Source of the DNA: Kineosporiaceae bacterium
GTDB lineage: Bacteria; Actinomycetota; Actinomycetes; Actinomycetales; Kineosporiaceae
Direction of reading: 5' to 3'
Length of the DNA stretch: 64,000 bases
NCBI GenBank assembly: GCA_016794595.1
Contig: JAEUJN010000012.1
Span: 62,001 to 126,000, forward strand
The notes under the pieces: model-generated
Told to the model about the DNA's origin: nothing
Database searches by the model: none
What the model saw: the letters and a program-made list of their open reading frames with translations, nothing else
Program-made: the position numbers and the translations under genes
Shown here: piece by piece, positions 44,616 to 52,432 of the stretch
Numbering within the stretch: the first letter of the stretch is position 1
How the letters are laid out: every line of letters begins with the position of its first letter

Positions 44616-45491
44616 TCATGCCCCCTGGGCTGGCAAGGAGCAGGGGATGCAGCCCTCACCGGCGGGGGCGGGGACCTGCGCGGTGACGGTGCCGGTGGTG
44701 GCTCCGGTGACCGTGGCCCCGACCGGGCGGACCACGCGGATCCGCTCGGTCCCGCCGGCCGAGGTGATGATGCCGGTGGCGGTCCCCGAGGCGTCGGTGG
44801 TCAGGGTCCGCACGGTCCTCCAGCTGGTCCCGGTCCAGCGCTGGACCAGGACCGGGCTGTAGGCGCTGCCCCGGTACCCGGCGGTGGTGTAGTGCCGCGC
44901 GGACACGGTGACCCAGGCGAGACCGAACCCGGCGACCTGGACCCGGGGCACGCTCAGGACCGTCTGGCGCAGGACCGTGACCTTGACCGAGGACCAGCGG
45001 CCGTCGGCCTCATCGCGCAGCGTCCAGGTCGAGGTGCCCGCCGGCAGGATCGCGGTCGGGATCACCGCGGTGATGGTCATCGTGGGCTTGGCCGAGCTGG
45101 CCGAGCCGACCAGGCCGATCGTGGGGTGCCACAGCGAGACCAGGTACGTCCCGGCGCGGGTGCGCTTGCTCGCCCCGACGGTGACCTTGACCGTGGTGAA
45201 CTGACCCGCCTGCGTGGCCGTGGTGGCCTGGGCGGCCACGATCGCGGCCTGGGCGGCCGGGGTGGCGGCGGGAGCCACGACCAGGCCGACGGCGAGCATC
45301 AGGGCGACGGCGCCGGCGGTGACCAGGGACCGGATCCGGGTCTGCAACGCGGACAGGACCACCTGCGCCGACTCGGGCCGGCCGACGGCGATCAGCAGAC
45401 GGGCCGCGCCGGCGGTCTCGATCAGCTCGGCAGCGGCGACACGCTCAGCCACCTGTGCGGTGGCGGCGGGGGTGATGGCAGAGTTACCCAT
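44616..45491 (-). CDS. membrane-anchored extracellular beta-rich protein
   Basis: A 291 aa protein with a cytoplasmic N-terminus (1-57), one TM/anchor (about 58-83, LVTAGAVALMLAVGLVVAPAATP) and an extracytoplasmic part made of two beta-sandwich-like repeats (TVKVTVGASKRTRAGTYLVSLWHP..., VQRWTGTSWRTVRTLTTDASGTATGIITSAG). The second repeat resembles bacterial surface 'V.VQR..G..W.TV.T..T...G' domains. It has a C-terminal Cys pair (EGCIPCSLPA). GGAGG precedes ATG 45491. Possibly a surface or mating-contact protein; not proven. Confidence 0.7.
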   Translation of the reverse strand: MGNSAITPAATAQVAERVAAAELIETAGAARLLIAVGRPESAQVVLSALQTRIRSLVTAGAVALMLAVGLVVAPAATPAAQAAIVAAQATTATQAGQFTTVKVTVGASKRTRAGTYLVSLWHPTIGLVGSASSAKPTMTITAVIPTAILPAGTSTWTLRDEADGRWSSVKVTVLRQTVLSVPRVQVAGFGLAWVTVSARHYTTAGYRGSAYSPVLVQRWTGTSWRTVRTLTTDASGTATGIITSAGGTERIRVVRPVGATVTGATTGTVTAQVPAPAGEGCIPCSLPAQGA

Positions 45492-45536
45492 TGCGAGGAC
45501 CTCCAGTGTCCTTGCGGGCGGTCCCCCGGTCGCGTA

Positions 45537-45598
45537 CAGGTGCTGTAACACCTGCGGCTGCGGGGGCCGCTTCTATGTTCGGTTGACACCCAGAACAT
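45537..45598. promoter_or_regulatory. inverted repeats upstream of the surface-protein gene
   Basis: caggtg-ctgtaa-cacctg (45537-45554) and atgttc-12-gaacat (45575-45598) lie in the promoter/leader region of the leftward gene starting at 45491. Confidence 0.4.
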
Positions 45599-45633
45599 CG
45601 GCCGGACCGCGGTGATGCTGAGCGGTCCTCACC

Positions 45634-45658
45634 CGGACGGCGGCCCCCGCGCCGTCCG
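45634..45658 (-). terminator. terminator hairpin after the lysozyme gene
   Basis: Perfect 9-bp stem cggacggcg / cgccgtccg with a 7-nt loop, 9 bp past the stop of the leftward lysozyme gene. Confidence 0.55.
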
Positions 45659-45667
45659 AGCCGCGTG

Positions 45668-46267
45668 CTATCGGGCGCCGCTGCCCTTCACCACGCCGAC
45701 GCCGACCAGGCCGATCCCGAGGCCGACGAACAGCAGCTTGAGCATCACGGGACCGACCGCCTTGACTGCGCCCTCGCCGGCGGCCACGAGGGCCTCCACG
45801 ATCGCCTTGTTGACCGCCTCGGTCATCTCATCGATGGGGCTCTTGTAGTTCAGGTCGGTCGCGCCCTCGACGGCCTGCTTGCCACGGTTGGCCCGCCGGA
45901 CCGCTTCCGCGTCGGATTGGTCGGCCGGCTTCTCGTACTTGCGCATGAAGATCGCGCTTGCCTGTACCGGGTCGTCGATCGTCTTCAGGGCATCCCAGAC
46001 GCCGGTGTCCTGCATTTCCTTGCGCATGAAGCCGATCTGCACGTCCAGGTCGAGCGGGTCGCGGTCGATCAGACCCTTCTTGGCCCAGGCCACCAGCTGG
46101 TCCCAACGGCCGCCGACCGACCACTGCGCGATCCCCCGCCCTGGCCCGCCTGGCTCCACCGACCGAGGGTTGACCCCCGACTCGACCTCCAGGTTGCCGA
46201 CGACGCCGGTAGCGGCACCAGGGTGCATCCCCTGGGCAGTGGGTACCGGCGAGCCCGGGCCACCCAA
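45668..46267 (-). CDS. phage-tail-lysozyme-type peptidoglycan hydrolase, probably 5'-truncated
   Basis: A 199 aa protein with a lysozyme-like core GVVGNLEVESGVNPRSVEPGGPGRGIAQWSVGGRWDQLVAWA, matching the phage tail lysozyme fold (catalytic Glu in EVESG). The C-terminus has one TM (PVMLKLLFVGLGIGLVGVGVVKG). Homologues in conjugative elements open the cell wall during transfer. The usual helix before GVVGNL is missing: only a TTG at 46267 or ATG 46228 can start it, and the second integrase ends 39 bp upstream. This suggests loss of the 5' end by insertion. Confidence 0.65.
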   Translation of the reverse strand: MGGPGSPVPTAQGMHPGAATGVVGNLEVESGVNPRSVEPGGPGRGIAQWSVGGRWDQLVAWAKKGLIDRDPLDLDVQIGFMRKEMQDTGVWDALKTIDDPVQASAIFMRKYEKPADQSDAEAVRRANRGKQAVEGATDLNYKSPIDEMTEAVNKAIVEALVAAGEGAVKAVGPVMLKLLFVGLGIGLVGVGVVKGSGAR

Positions 46268-46305
46268 CCGGGGCCCTCGATCGGTATCCCGGGCTCGGGG
46301 CCTGG

Positions 46306-47535
46306 TCAGCGGCCGGCGGTGACTGCGCGGCGGGCGAGGGCGTCGGGGATCTGGGTGTAGATGGCGCTGGTCGCGGGGTCGCTGTGGCCGAGGAGCTTGG
46401 AGACCACGAGCACATCTCCGGTCTCGGCGTACCAGTTGGAGGCGGCGGCGTGGCGCAGGGTGTGCGGTGTCCAGCCGGGGCCGAGCAGGGGCCGTAGGAG
46501 CTTGCCGACGTGGGCGGGGCTGATCGGGCGGCCGTCGCGGCGGGGGAAGAGGTAGCCCTCAGCCTGGGCGAGCCGTCCGCGTAGGTCGGGGTGGATCGGG
46601 ATCAGTCGCTGGCGTCCGCCCTTGCCGTGGATGCGCAGGCAGTCTCCCTCGACGTGTTGGGCGTGTAGGCCGGCGATCTCGCTGCGGCGCAGCCCGGCGA
46701 GCAGGGCCAGGTCCAGCATGAGCCGCTCGCGCTCCCCTGCGCGGTGCCGGGCGCCGCCGATCACCGCCTGGGGTGCGGGCCGGGGCGCGGCGATCGGTGC
46801 CCGCACGACGGGCAACGGGGCGGAGGGGTCTGGGGTGAGGTGGCCGAACTGTGCGGCCCAGCGGTAGAAGCTGCGGTAGGCCCGGCGGGCGGTGCGGCGG
46901 GTGTTCGGTGCCCAGCCCTCGCGGGCGAGGGTGGTCATCATGTCGTCGGTGGTGACCTTCCAGGGGTCGGTCCGGATCCGGGCGAGCATGCCGAGGTGCT
47001 GGCGGTACAGCTGGATCGTTCCGGGTGAGTGGCCGCTGGCCAGGTGGTAATCCCGGAAGCCCTTGAATGCCTTCTGCCAGGCCCGACTCCAGGACGGCGG
47101 ACCGTTCTGGCCCGGACGCCGATCCGAGGCGCCTCCGGCCGTCTGGTGGGGTGCTGGCAGCACTGGTGGGGTGGCGGCGCCTGTCAGTCGCCGGCCGGGG
47201 TCGTGGTCGATCCGGCCGGCAGCGCAGCCCCAGGCGTAGAAGTGCCGCAGCGCGGTGCGCGCCGCGACCTGGCTGGACGGCGGTAGCGCTGCGGCGCGCA
47301 GGGCGTCCTCCAGCTGGCCGGTGCTGGCCTGCCACGGATCGGGCAGGCCCGTCGAGGCGACCGCGAGCCGGGTGAGGAACCGCAGCCGCAGCGCGCGGGT
47401 GGCCGCGTCGTAGCCGGCTACCGCTGCGGCGTGCTCCCAGTCCTCCAGCGCGCTGACCCAGCGCGGCGTCAGGGCGTCGGTGTCCTGTTGTGGGGTGGCC
47501 ACGATCCGCGGCCGGTCGATCGTGTCGGCGGTCAC
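46306..47535 (-). CDS. second tyrosine recombinase with duplicated core-binding domain
   Basis: XerC/D-like recombinase, 409 aa. Two tandem SAM-like core-binding domains are visible: about 42-117 (TRALRLRFLTRLAVASTGLPDPWQAS...YAWGCAAGRIDHDP) and about 168-240 (TIQLYRQHLGMLARIRTDPWKVT...FYRWAAQFGHLTPDP), sharing the DPW..T...L..A and FY.WA...G.ID/T.DP patterns. The catalytic domain has AGLRRSEIAGL, GKGGRQRLIPI, TPHTLRHAAASNWY and LLGHSDPATSAIYTQI (R-K-HxxR-H-Y all present). GTG 47535 overlaps the upstream stop. Not needed for the element's own integration if int at 37076 does that; may resolve multimers or be a separate insertion. Confidence 0.9.
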   Translation of the reverse strand: MTADTIDRPRIVATPQQDTDALTPRWVSALEDWEHAAAVAGYDAATRALRLRFLTRLAVASTGLPDPWQASTGQLEDALRAAALPPSSQVAARTALRHFYAWGCAAGRIDHDPGRRLTGAATPPVLPAPHQTAGGASDRRPGQNGPPSWSRAWQKAFKGFRDYHLASGHSPGTIQLYRQHLGMLARIRTDPWKVTTDDMMTTLAREGWAPNTRRTARRAYRSFYRWAAQFGHLTPDPSAPLPVVRAPIAAPRPAPQAVIGGARHRAGERERLMLDLALLAGLRRSEIAGLHAQHVEGDCLRIHGKGGRQRLIPIHPDLRGRLAQAEGYLFPRRDGRPISPAHVGKLLRPLLGPGWTPHTLRHAAASNWYAETGDVLVVSKLLGHSDPATSAIYTQIPDALARRAVTAGR

Positions 47536-47849
47536 CGGGCACGCTCCAGCGCGTCGAGCAGCTCGCTGAGCCCGTCGCGGAGGACCCGGGCCTGATCGGG
47601 TGCCAGCGCGCAGTCCAGGACGCTGACCCAGGGCCGACCACGCTCGCTCACCAACTGGCCGGCGCCGTCCAGGCCGAGCAGGTCGAGCACGTGCACGGCC
47701 AGCTCAGCCGGGTGCTGCGGGTCGGGGTCCTGGTCGTACTCGTTGGTCAGCTCGACCGGGGCCGTGACGCGGCGGCTGTGCACGACGACGTCGTGGTCCA
47801 GAACTGAGCTGGTCGCCCAGCTGGGGCGAGGCAGGGGTGGGGTGGGCAT
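47532..47849 (-). CDS. small hypothetical protein (DUF6907-like)
   Basis: A 105 aa protein: VLDHDVVVHSRRVTAPVELTNEYDQDPDPQHPAELAVHVLDLLGLDGAGQLVSERGRPWVSVLDCALAPDQARVLRDGLSELLDALERAR. The strand-rich N-terminal half plus a terminal 'L.LA.DQARVL...L.ELLD' helix resembles the streptomycete DUF6907 group; not certain. ATG 47849 follows CCGGAG. GTGA overlap with the recombinase indicates coupling. Confidence 0.6.
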   Translation of the reverse strand: MPTPPLPRPSWATSSVLDHDVVVHSRRVTAPVELTNEYDQDPDPQHPAELAVHVLDLLGLDGAGQLVSERGRPWVSVLDCALAPDQARVLRDGLSELLDALERAR

Positions 47850-48010
47850 GGCTCCGGCCGGGCCTTCCGTGGGGGCGGCGAGGCCCCTCGGATCGCGCAC
47901 CCCGCACGATCCTTGGCCCTCGGTGGCAGCACGCCCCCCGGCGCGAATCCTGTTGTCTGCCAGGACCGTACGGCCACAGCGGGCCGGTCGTTGTCGAGCC
48001 ATAAACGGTC

Positions 48011-48099
48011 AGCGTTGGGTTGGCGTGTCAGCGACTCGCCCTGTGAGTCGTTGACTCGTTTCCCAACGCTCAGCGGCTGAAGGTCGAGCCGTTCAGCCG
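48011..48099. repeat. two hairpins upstream of the recombinase operon
   Basis: Outer pair agcgttggg (48011) / cccaacgct (48062) encloses cgactc-7-gagtcg (48032-48050). A separate 8-bp stem cggctgaa (48074) / ttcagccg (48092) follows. Region 47850-48191 has no supported gene. Confidence 0.5.
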
Positions 48100-48191
48100 G
48101 GCCAGATGTACCGGGTCAGCCCACCGGTCCCCTCCCCCAACCAGCCGACCAATCGCCGTCCGGTACCGGTCCCCGGTCCCGTCCGGCGGGG

Positions 48192-48416
48192 TCAGTCCCA
48201 GCAGACGTAGTCCCAGGGGGCGGTGGGGTCGGTCCTGGTCCTGAACAGCTGGAGCCGGGCGTAGCGCACGTCCCGCCAGGTGATCTCTTCGCGGTCCTCG
48301 TCCAGGACCGGGACCGCCAGGGTGAGGTACTGCGGGGGCAGGGGGCCGTCGGTCAGCTCGACCGGGATCCGGTCGCCGGCCAGGGGGCCATCGGTCAGCA
48401 GCGCGGTGGGGGCCAT
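48192..48416 (-). CDS. small hypothetical protein
   Basis: A 74 aa protein: MAPTALLTDGPLAGDRIPVELTDGPLPPQYLTLAVPVLDEDREEITWRDVRYARLQLFRTRTDPTAPWDYVCWD. Composition is protein-like (balanced charges), unlike overlapping frames. The internal LTDGPL repeat suggests two short strands. No function. Starts at 48431 or 48458 (TTG) are also possible. Confidence 0.5.
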   Translation of the reverse strand: MAPTALLTDGPLAGDRIPVELTDGPLPPQYLTLAVPVLDEDREEITWRDVRYARLQLFRTRTDPTAPWDYVCWD

Positions 48417-48457
48417 TCCCCAGGGTCGCATCGGCCTGAGCGGGGACGTCAACAGCA

Positions 48458-48486
48458 AGGCGGGCCGAGCGTTGCTCGGCCCGCCT
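48458..48486 (-). terminator. strong terminator hairpin of the transfer operon
   Basis: Perfect 13-bp stem aggcgggccgagc / gctcggcccgcct with loop GTT, followed on the minus strand by a T-containing stretch. It is about 230 bp past the traB stop, beyond the clt-like repeats. Confidence 0.75.
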
Positions 48487-48610
48487 GTCGGTGCTGGCTG
48501 GTAGGGGCTGGGTGCGGCCCCGCTGGCGACGGTGCGTAGTGCGGTAGGGCTCGGTGACCTCCCCTGCGGAACCTTGGTTCCTGGCGCTGATCTGCGGTGT
48601 TGGCGGTGGT

Positions 48611-48727
48611 ACCCCTACCGGCGTCGTCAACGCGCCTTGACGGCGTGTGACCTGCGGTGATGCCGGTAGGGGTACCGGGTAGAGCGACCCCTACCGGTAG
48701 GGGTCTCAGCCCCTACCCGGTAGGGGT
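48611..48727. repeat. clt-like cluster of ACCCCTACCGG repeats
   Basis: Six half-sites of ACCCCTACC(G) in both orientations: 48611, 48663 (reverse), a perfect 18-bp palindrome at 48687-48704, and cccctacc-c-ggtagggg at 48710-48726. The last overlaps the 3' end of traB. Streptomyces clt loci also lie at the traB 3' end and consist of short TraB-recognition repeats, so this is the probable transfer origin. Confidence 0.7.
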
Positions 48728-50845
48728 CGCGTCGGCCTCCAGCGCGGCCCGCAGCGCGGCCAGCTCGACCCCGGCCCGGTTGACCTGTTCGCCGTCCACC
48801 ATCCGCTTGCGCTGGGCGATGGTGGCGACGCCGGCGGCCCGCAGCCGAGCCCCCAGCCACGGGGCCTCCAGCCCGGCATAGCGGCCGGGGTGGGCGGCGG
48901 CCAGGGCGTCCTCCAGGGAGTGCAGCCACGCGGACTCGGCGTCCCCGTCCCCGCCGGCCCAGGCCTCCACGGTGTCCACGACCACGGCCAGGCGGTCCTC
49001 GACCGGGACCAGCTGGTCCCCGATCGCGGCCCCGGTCAGGGTTCCCGCGGCGGTCCTGATCGCGTGTGCGCGCTTGCCGATCCGGTCCGCGGCGTCGGCA
49101 TCGAGGTAGCTGGAGCGGACCGTGACGGCCTTGACGCCGCCGGTCCTCAGCAGCCCGATGCCCAGGTCGGAGTCGGTGAACAGGGTGGCGTTCATGCCGA
49201 TCCGGTAGGCGCTGGTGCCGAGCACCATGTCGTTGGCGGACTGGTCGGCCACCCGCAGGCAGAGCCGGTGGCCCATGTTCGAGCTGATCGAGGTGGGCAG
49301 GCTCTTGGCGTCCGGGCGCTGGGTGGCCAGTACCAGCACGATGCCCAGGGCCGGGCCCCGCTTGATGATGGCGCGGAGCAGCTGCTCGGCCTCGGCGGCG
49401 TACTCGGACTCGAACAGCTCCTGCACCTCGTCTACCACCAGTAGTACCGGCCACAGGCCCAGCGTCCGGTCGTCGCCGATCGCCCGGGTGACCTTCTTCT
49501 CCGGGCAGCGGACCGGGCCAAGGGCCTTGATCGCGTTCGCCCGGGGCGAGAGGTAGGAGTGCACCTCCCGGATCGAGCCCATGACTGCGGCCAGGGTCTC
49601 GGGGTCGGCCGGGCCGCTGGTGTAGCGGTGGCAGGAGTCCTCCACGCCCTCGAAGTCGCCAGTGCCCTTCAGCTCGTGCACGTGCATCTCCACCGAGGGG
49701 TCCAGGGCGGCGCCCAGGACCACGACCCGGACGGAGAAGCTCTTGCCTTGGCGGGGGATCGCGCCCACGAGCAGGTTGGAGTACATCAGCGGGATCCGGA
49801 CCAGGTCGCCGCGCTGGTCGTAGCCGTAGGGCAGGGCCTTGAAGATGTCGGCCTTCCCGGCCTTGGCCAGCGGCCACGCCGGCTGCGGCATCTTCGACAT
49901 CGGCTGGTCGAGCACGTACAGCCGCAGCCGGCCCTCATGGGTGTCCGGGTCGCCCTCGGGCCAGACCGCCCCGATCGGGCGGCGCAAGCCTGAGGCGAGC
50001 TTGGATCGCTTGTCGGCGACCTCGGCCGCGGTCACGCCCAGCGGCAGATCCACGTTGGCGACCCATCCGGTCTTCACCCGGGTGATCGGGTCGGGGAACA
50101 GCTGCGTGGTCCGGCCCTTGTTCACCACCTGCGACAGCGCCGCGATCCCCAGACCGCCCAGGGCCGCAGCGATCGCCTGCGACGTCAGCCGAGGCACCTG
50201 CGGGCGGGAGACGACCGGGGAGACCAGCCGGCGGTCGGCGGGCTGGCCGAGGCGGGCCAGACCCATCACCAGACCAGCGGCCACGCCGAGGTTGACCACC
50301 CACGGCAGGAACGCCCACATCGCCGGGACCAGGCCGGCCAGGGCCAGCGCGGCGACGATGAGCAGGGTCGCCCGGAACTTCTGCCGCTTCGCCCGGGCCT
50401 CGGCCATCTGGTGGTAGGCCTTGTCCGTCGTGGCGGTGATCTTCCCGACGAGCGGGTGCCCGTCGACGTCGGCCGCCCATCGGGTCAGCCGCCACCACAG
50501 CGTGCCGGTGCCGCGCAGCGCCCACCACGCGGTGACGGTCGCCACCCGCGGTGCCTGCACCACGGCCCACTGGGCGTAGATGTCGGCGGCCTTGGCCAGA
50601 CGGACCAGCTCCAGGCGCAGGCCTTCGCTCGAGGTAGCCCAGGAGGGCAGCTCCCGGGCGCCGTCGACGTCGAGCAGCCGCCGGCGGGGCTCGGGCAGGG
50701 ACACCACCTGCTCGTCCACCGCCACCGGCTTCGCCTCGGCGGTCTCGTCACCGGCGAGCAGGCCGCGGCCCGCCTCGGCATCCGTCGGGTCATCGGGCTG
50801 CGATCCTGCGCTGCCCCAGGACGGGGTGATGGTCTCGGCGCTCAT
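48713..50845 (-). CDS. traB: TraB/FtsK-SpoIIIE-type conjugal DNA translocase
   Basis: Hexameric membrane ATPase that moves double-stranded DNA between mycelia or cells, the sole transfer protein needed in actinomycete conjugation. The 710 aa protein has two or three TMs (about 158-205), a FtsK-type domain with Walker A VGAIPRQGKSFS and Walker B PVLLVVDEVQELF, LATQRPDAKSLPTSISSNMGHRLCLRVADQSANDMVLG, and a C-terminal wHTH-like region (APWLGARLRAAGVATIAQRKRMVDGEQVNRAGVELAAL) expected to read clt repeats. ATG 50845 overlaps the upstream stop (ATGA). Its own 3' end carries the repeats. Confidence 0.92.
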   Translation of the reverse strand: MSAETITPSWGSAGSQPDDPTDAEAGRGLLAGDETAEAKPVAVDEQVVSLPEPRRRLLDVDGARELPSWATSSEGLRLELVRLAKAADIYAQWAVVQAPRVATVTAWWALRGTGTLWWRLTRWAADVDGHPLVGKITATTDKAYHQMAEARAKRQKFRATLLIVAALALAGLVPAMWAFLPWVVNLGVAAGLVMGLARLGQPADRRLVSPVVSRPQVPRLTSQAIAAALGGLGIAALSQVVNKGRTTQLFPDPITRVKTGWVANVDLPLGVTAAEVADKRSKLASGLRRPIGAVWPEGDPDTHEGRLRLYVLDQPMSKMPQPAWPLAKAGKADIFKALPYGYDQRGDLVRIPLMYSNLLVGAIPRQGKSFSVRVVVLGAALDPSVEMHVHELKGTGDFEGVEDSCHRYTSGPADPETLAAVMGSIREVHSYLSPRANAIKALGPVRCPEKKVTRAIGDDRTLGLWPVLLVVDEVQELFESEYAAEAEQLLRAIIKRGPALGIVLVLATQRPDAKSLPTSISSNMGHRLCLRVADQSANDMVLGTSAYRIGMNATLFTDSDLGIGLLRTGGVKAVTVRSSYLDADAADRIGKRAHAIRTAAGTLTGAAIGDQLVPVEDRLAVVVDTVEAWAGGDGDAESAWLHSLEDALAAAHPGRYAGLEAPWLGARLRAAGVATIAQRKRMVDGEQVNRAGVELAALRAALEADATPTG

Positions 50846-51348
50846 CGGGTCTCACCTGCCTGGCCGTCGTCGTCCTGGCCGGCGTGCTGGCCGGCCAGCT
50901 GGTCGCCGCCCTGGTCGTCGTCCTGGTCGTCGTCGGCCCACTCCAGGTCACCGGAGCGGTCCTCGTCCTGGTCGTCGGTGGGGTGGCCGTCCTGGTCGAT
51001 CGGGCCGTTGTAGCCGTTCTCTCGGGCCCAGAAGAACCGCAACGCGGCCGGGTCGGTCACTGGCTGGCCGTTCCACCCGGTGGCGGTGTAGTCCTCCGGC
51101 ATCGCCGGGATCGCCGCTCCCGGGCCGGCGTTGTCCGGCCGGGTCCACGCCGAGTCGGACCGGCGAGGCGCCGGCACACTCCGCCCGCGGCCGCCGCCGC
51201 TGCTCTGCCCGCCGCCAGCCACGCCAGCGCCCTGGGCCTTCTTGCGCTCGCGGTCCTTGGCGATCTGCGCGGCGCCGTTCCACACGATCTGGTACAGCTT
51301 CCGCCGCAACTTGCCGGGTCGTTTCCGCTGGGCCTTCTTCGTCGCCAT
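50842..51348 (-). CDS. hypothetical protein with acidic low-complexity tail
   Basis: A 168 aa protein. The N-terminus is strongly basic (MATKKAQRKRPGKLRRKLYQIVWNGAAQIAKDRERKKAQG). The middle has ALRFFWARENGYNGPI. The C-terminal 45 residues are Asp/Gln/Gly repeats (DDQDEDRSGDLEWADDDQDDDQGGDQ). No known domain. Coupled to traB by ATGA, so probably a transfer accessory protein. Confidence 0.7.
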   Translation of the reverse strand: MATKKAQRKRPGKLRRKLYQIVWNGAAQIAKDRERKKAQGAGVAGGGQSSGGGRGRSVPAPRRSDSAWTRPDNAGPGAAIPAMPEDYTATGWNGQPVTDPAALRFFWARENGYNGPIDQDGHPTDDQDEDRSGDLEWADDDQDDDQGGDQLAGQHAGQDDDGQAGETR

Positions 51349-51375
51349 GATGTGGGTGCTCCTTCGAGAGGGGTG

Positions 51376-51418
51376 GCTCGTCCCGGGCCGGATGTCCAGT
51401 CCTGGGCCCGGGACGAGC
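51376..51418 (-). terminator. 14-bp perfect hairpin inside the transfer operon
   Basis: gctcgtcccgggcc (51376-51389) pairs exactly with ggcccgggacgagc (51405-51418), loop 15 nt. It lies between the DUF2637 gene and the 168-aa gene and may attenuate transcription into traB. Confidence 0.6.
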
Positions 51419-51432
51419 GCTGGGGGTTGGGG

Positions 51433-52155
51433 TTACGCCGCCGCCTTCAGCTCGGCGAGCAGCTCAGTCGCCCGAGTGGTGCCGACCGGGATCCCGCGTT
51501 CACGCAGCCCGGTCACCAGGGCCTTGCGGGTCAACGGGACGTCCTTCTCGGCCAGCTCCGCCGCGACCTGCCGGCCGACCGCGTGCAGGTCGGCCGGAAC
51601 GCCGGCGGCAGCCTCTGGGGCCGCCACCACCGGCCGATCCGCCGGCGCCGGGACCGAGGGAGCCGGGACCGGCGGCGGGGCCGCCACGGACGCCTGGACC
51701 GGCGCCTGGACCGGAGCGGGTGCGGGCCGCCGGCGGGCTGCTCGCCGCGCGGACGGCGCGACCAGCAGGGCCCCCGAGGCCAACACCATCAGTCCGTCCA
51801 CGACCAACGGGCCGATGGTCGCGGTGATCACGTCCTCGCCGTAGAAGGTCAACAGCCCCGACATGTGCCGGTAGGACACGATCGCCGCGCCGACGCTGAC
51901 CGGGGCCAACCCCAACCAGCGCAACGCGATCCACCGCCAGCCCTCGGGCCAGTCGATCCGGGTCATGATCTCCAGCGAGACCACCACCGCCAGCGGCCAG
52001 AACACCGACCCGATCACCGCCCCCGCGTGCGGGGCCCAGGTGGCGGGTGCGCCGGCGGGGGGCACGAACGAGTGGGACACGTTCGCACCCACCGACACGG
52101 TTCCGGCCAGGCCGGCCCCCACGTAGGCCCAGCTGCGTCCGGTCATCCGGCTCAT
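51433..52155 (-). CDS. DUF2637 / SpdB-like membrane protein
   Basis: Plasmid-spread-type membrane protein, 240 aa. Four TM helices in the first 135 residues (SWAYVGAGLAGTVSVGANVSHSF; AVIGSVFWPLAVVVSLEIMTRI; WIALRWLGLAPVSVGAAIVSYRHM; ITATIGPLVVDGLMVLASGALLV) match DUF2637. A Pro/Ala linker leads to a C-terminal wHTH-like segment (LTRKALVTGLRERGIPVGTTRATELLAELK). Spd proteins help spread transferred DNA inside the recipient mycelium. AAGGAG lies 8 nt before ATG 52155. Confidence 0.88.
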   Translation of the reverse strand: MSRMTGRSWAYVGAGLAGTVSVGANVSHSFVPPAGAPATWAPHAGAVIGSVFWPLAVVVSLEIMTRIDWPEGWRWIALRWLGLAPVSVGAAIVSYRHMSGLLTFYGEDVITATIGPLVVDGLMVLASGALLVAPSARRAARRRPAPAPVQAPVQASVAAPPPVPAPSVPAPADRPVVAAPEAAAGVPADLHAVGRQVAAELAEKDVPLTRKALVTGLRERGIPVGTTRATELLAELKAAA

Positions 52156-52232
52156 CGTTCGATCTCCTTACGTTGGCCCTGGGACAACTCCCGGGGCACG
52201 ACAGTGGCGAGATAGGTCAGCGCGCCGCTCAT
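52152..52232 (-). CDS. 26-aa small protein in the spd operon
   Basis: MSGALTYLATVVPRELSQGQRKEIER. It overlaps the genes on both sides by ATGA, which is the main evidence that it is translated; a partly hydrophobic first half might associate with membrane. Could also be just a translational bridge to DUF2637. Confidence 0.45.
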   Translation of the reverse strand: MSGALTYLATVVPRELSQGQRKEIER

Positions 52233-52432
52233 AGCGCCCACCCGTGGTCCTCCGGGCAACCCCAGACCTCGGGACCACCCGGACCGAGCTGCATCGGCCC
52301 CATCGGGCCGCCGCACAGATCGCACTCGGAGTGGTCCGCGGCCAGGTCGGCCAGCGACAACCGTGGCCCCTCCGGCGCGTTGCCGACGACGGCCCCTTCG
52401 AGCTTGCCGATCAGATCGCTCAGGAACCCCAT
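52229..52432 (-). CDS. 67-aa zinc-knuckle-like small protein
   Basis: MGFLSDLIGKLEGAVVGNAPEGPRLSLADLAADHSECDLCGGPMGPMQLGPGGPEVWGCPEDHGWAL. CDLC plus C..DH could bind one zinc. Coupled on both sides (TGATG upstream, ATGA downstream). Confidence 0.6.
   Translation of the reverse strand: MGFLSDLIGKLEGAVVGNAPEGPRLSLADLAADHSECDLCGGPMGPMQLGPGGPEVWGCPEDHGWAL

Noticed and set aside
48070-48630. 186-codon minus frame overlapping the 74-aa gene
   Set aside because: Arg/Pro-rich, no ribosome site, and it runs through the perfect terminator at 48458-48486. The 48192-48416 frame has balanced composition.
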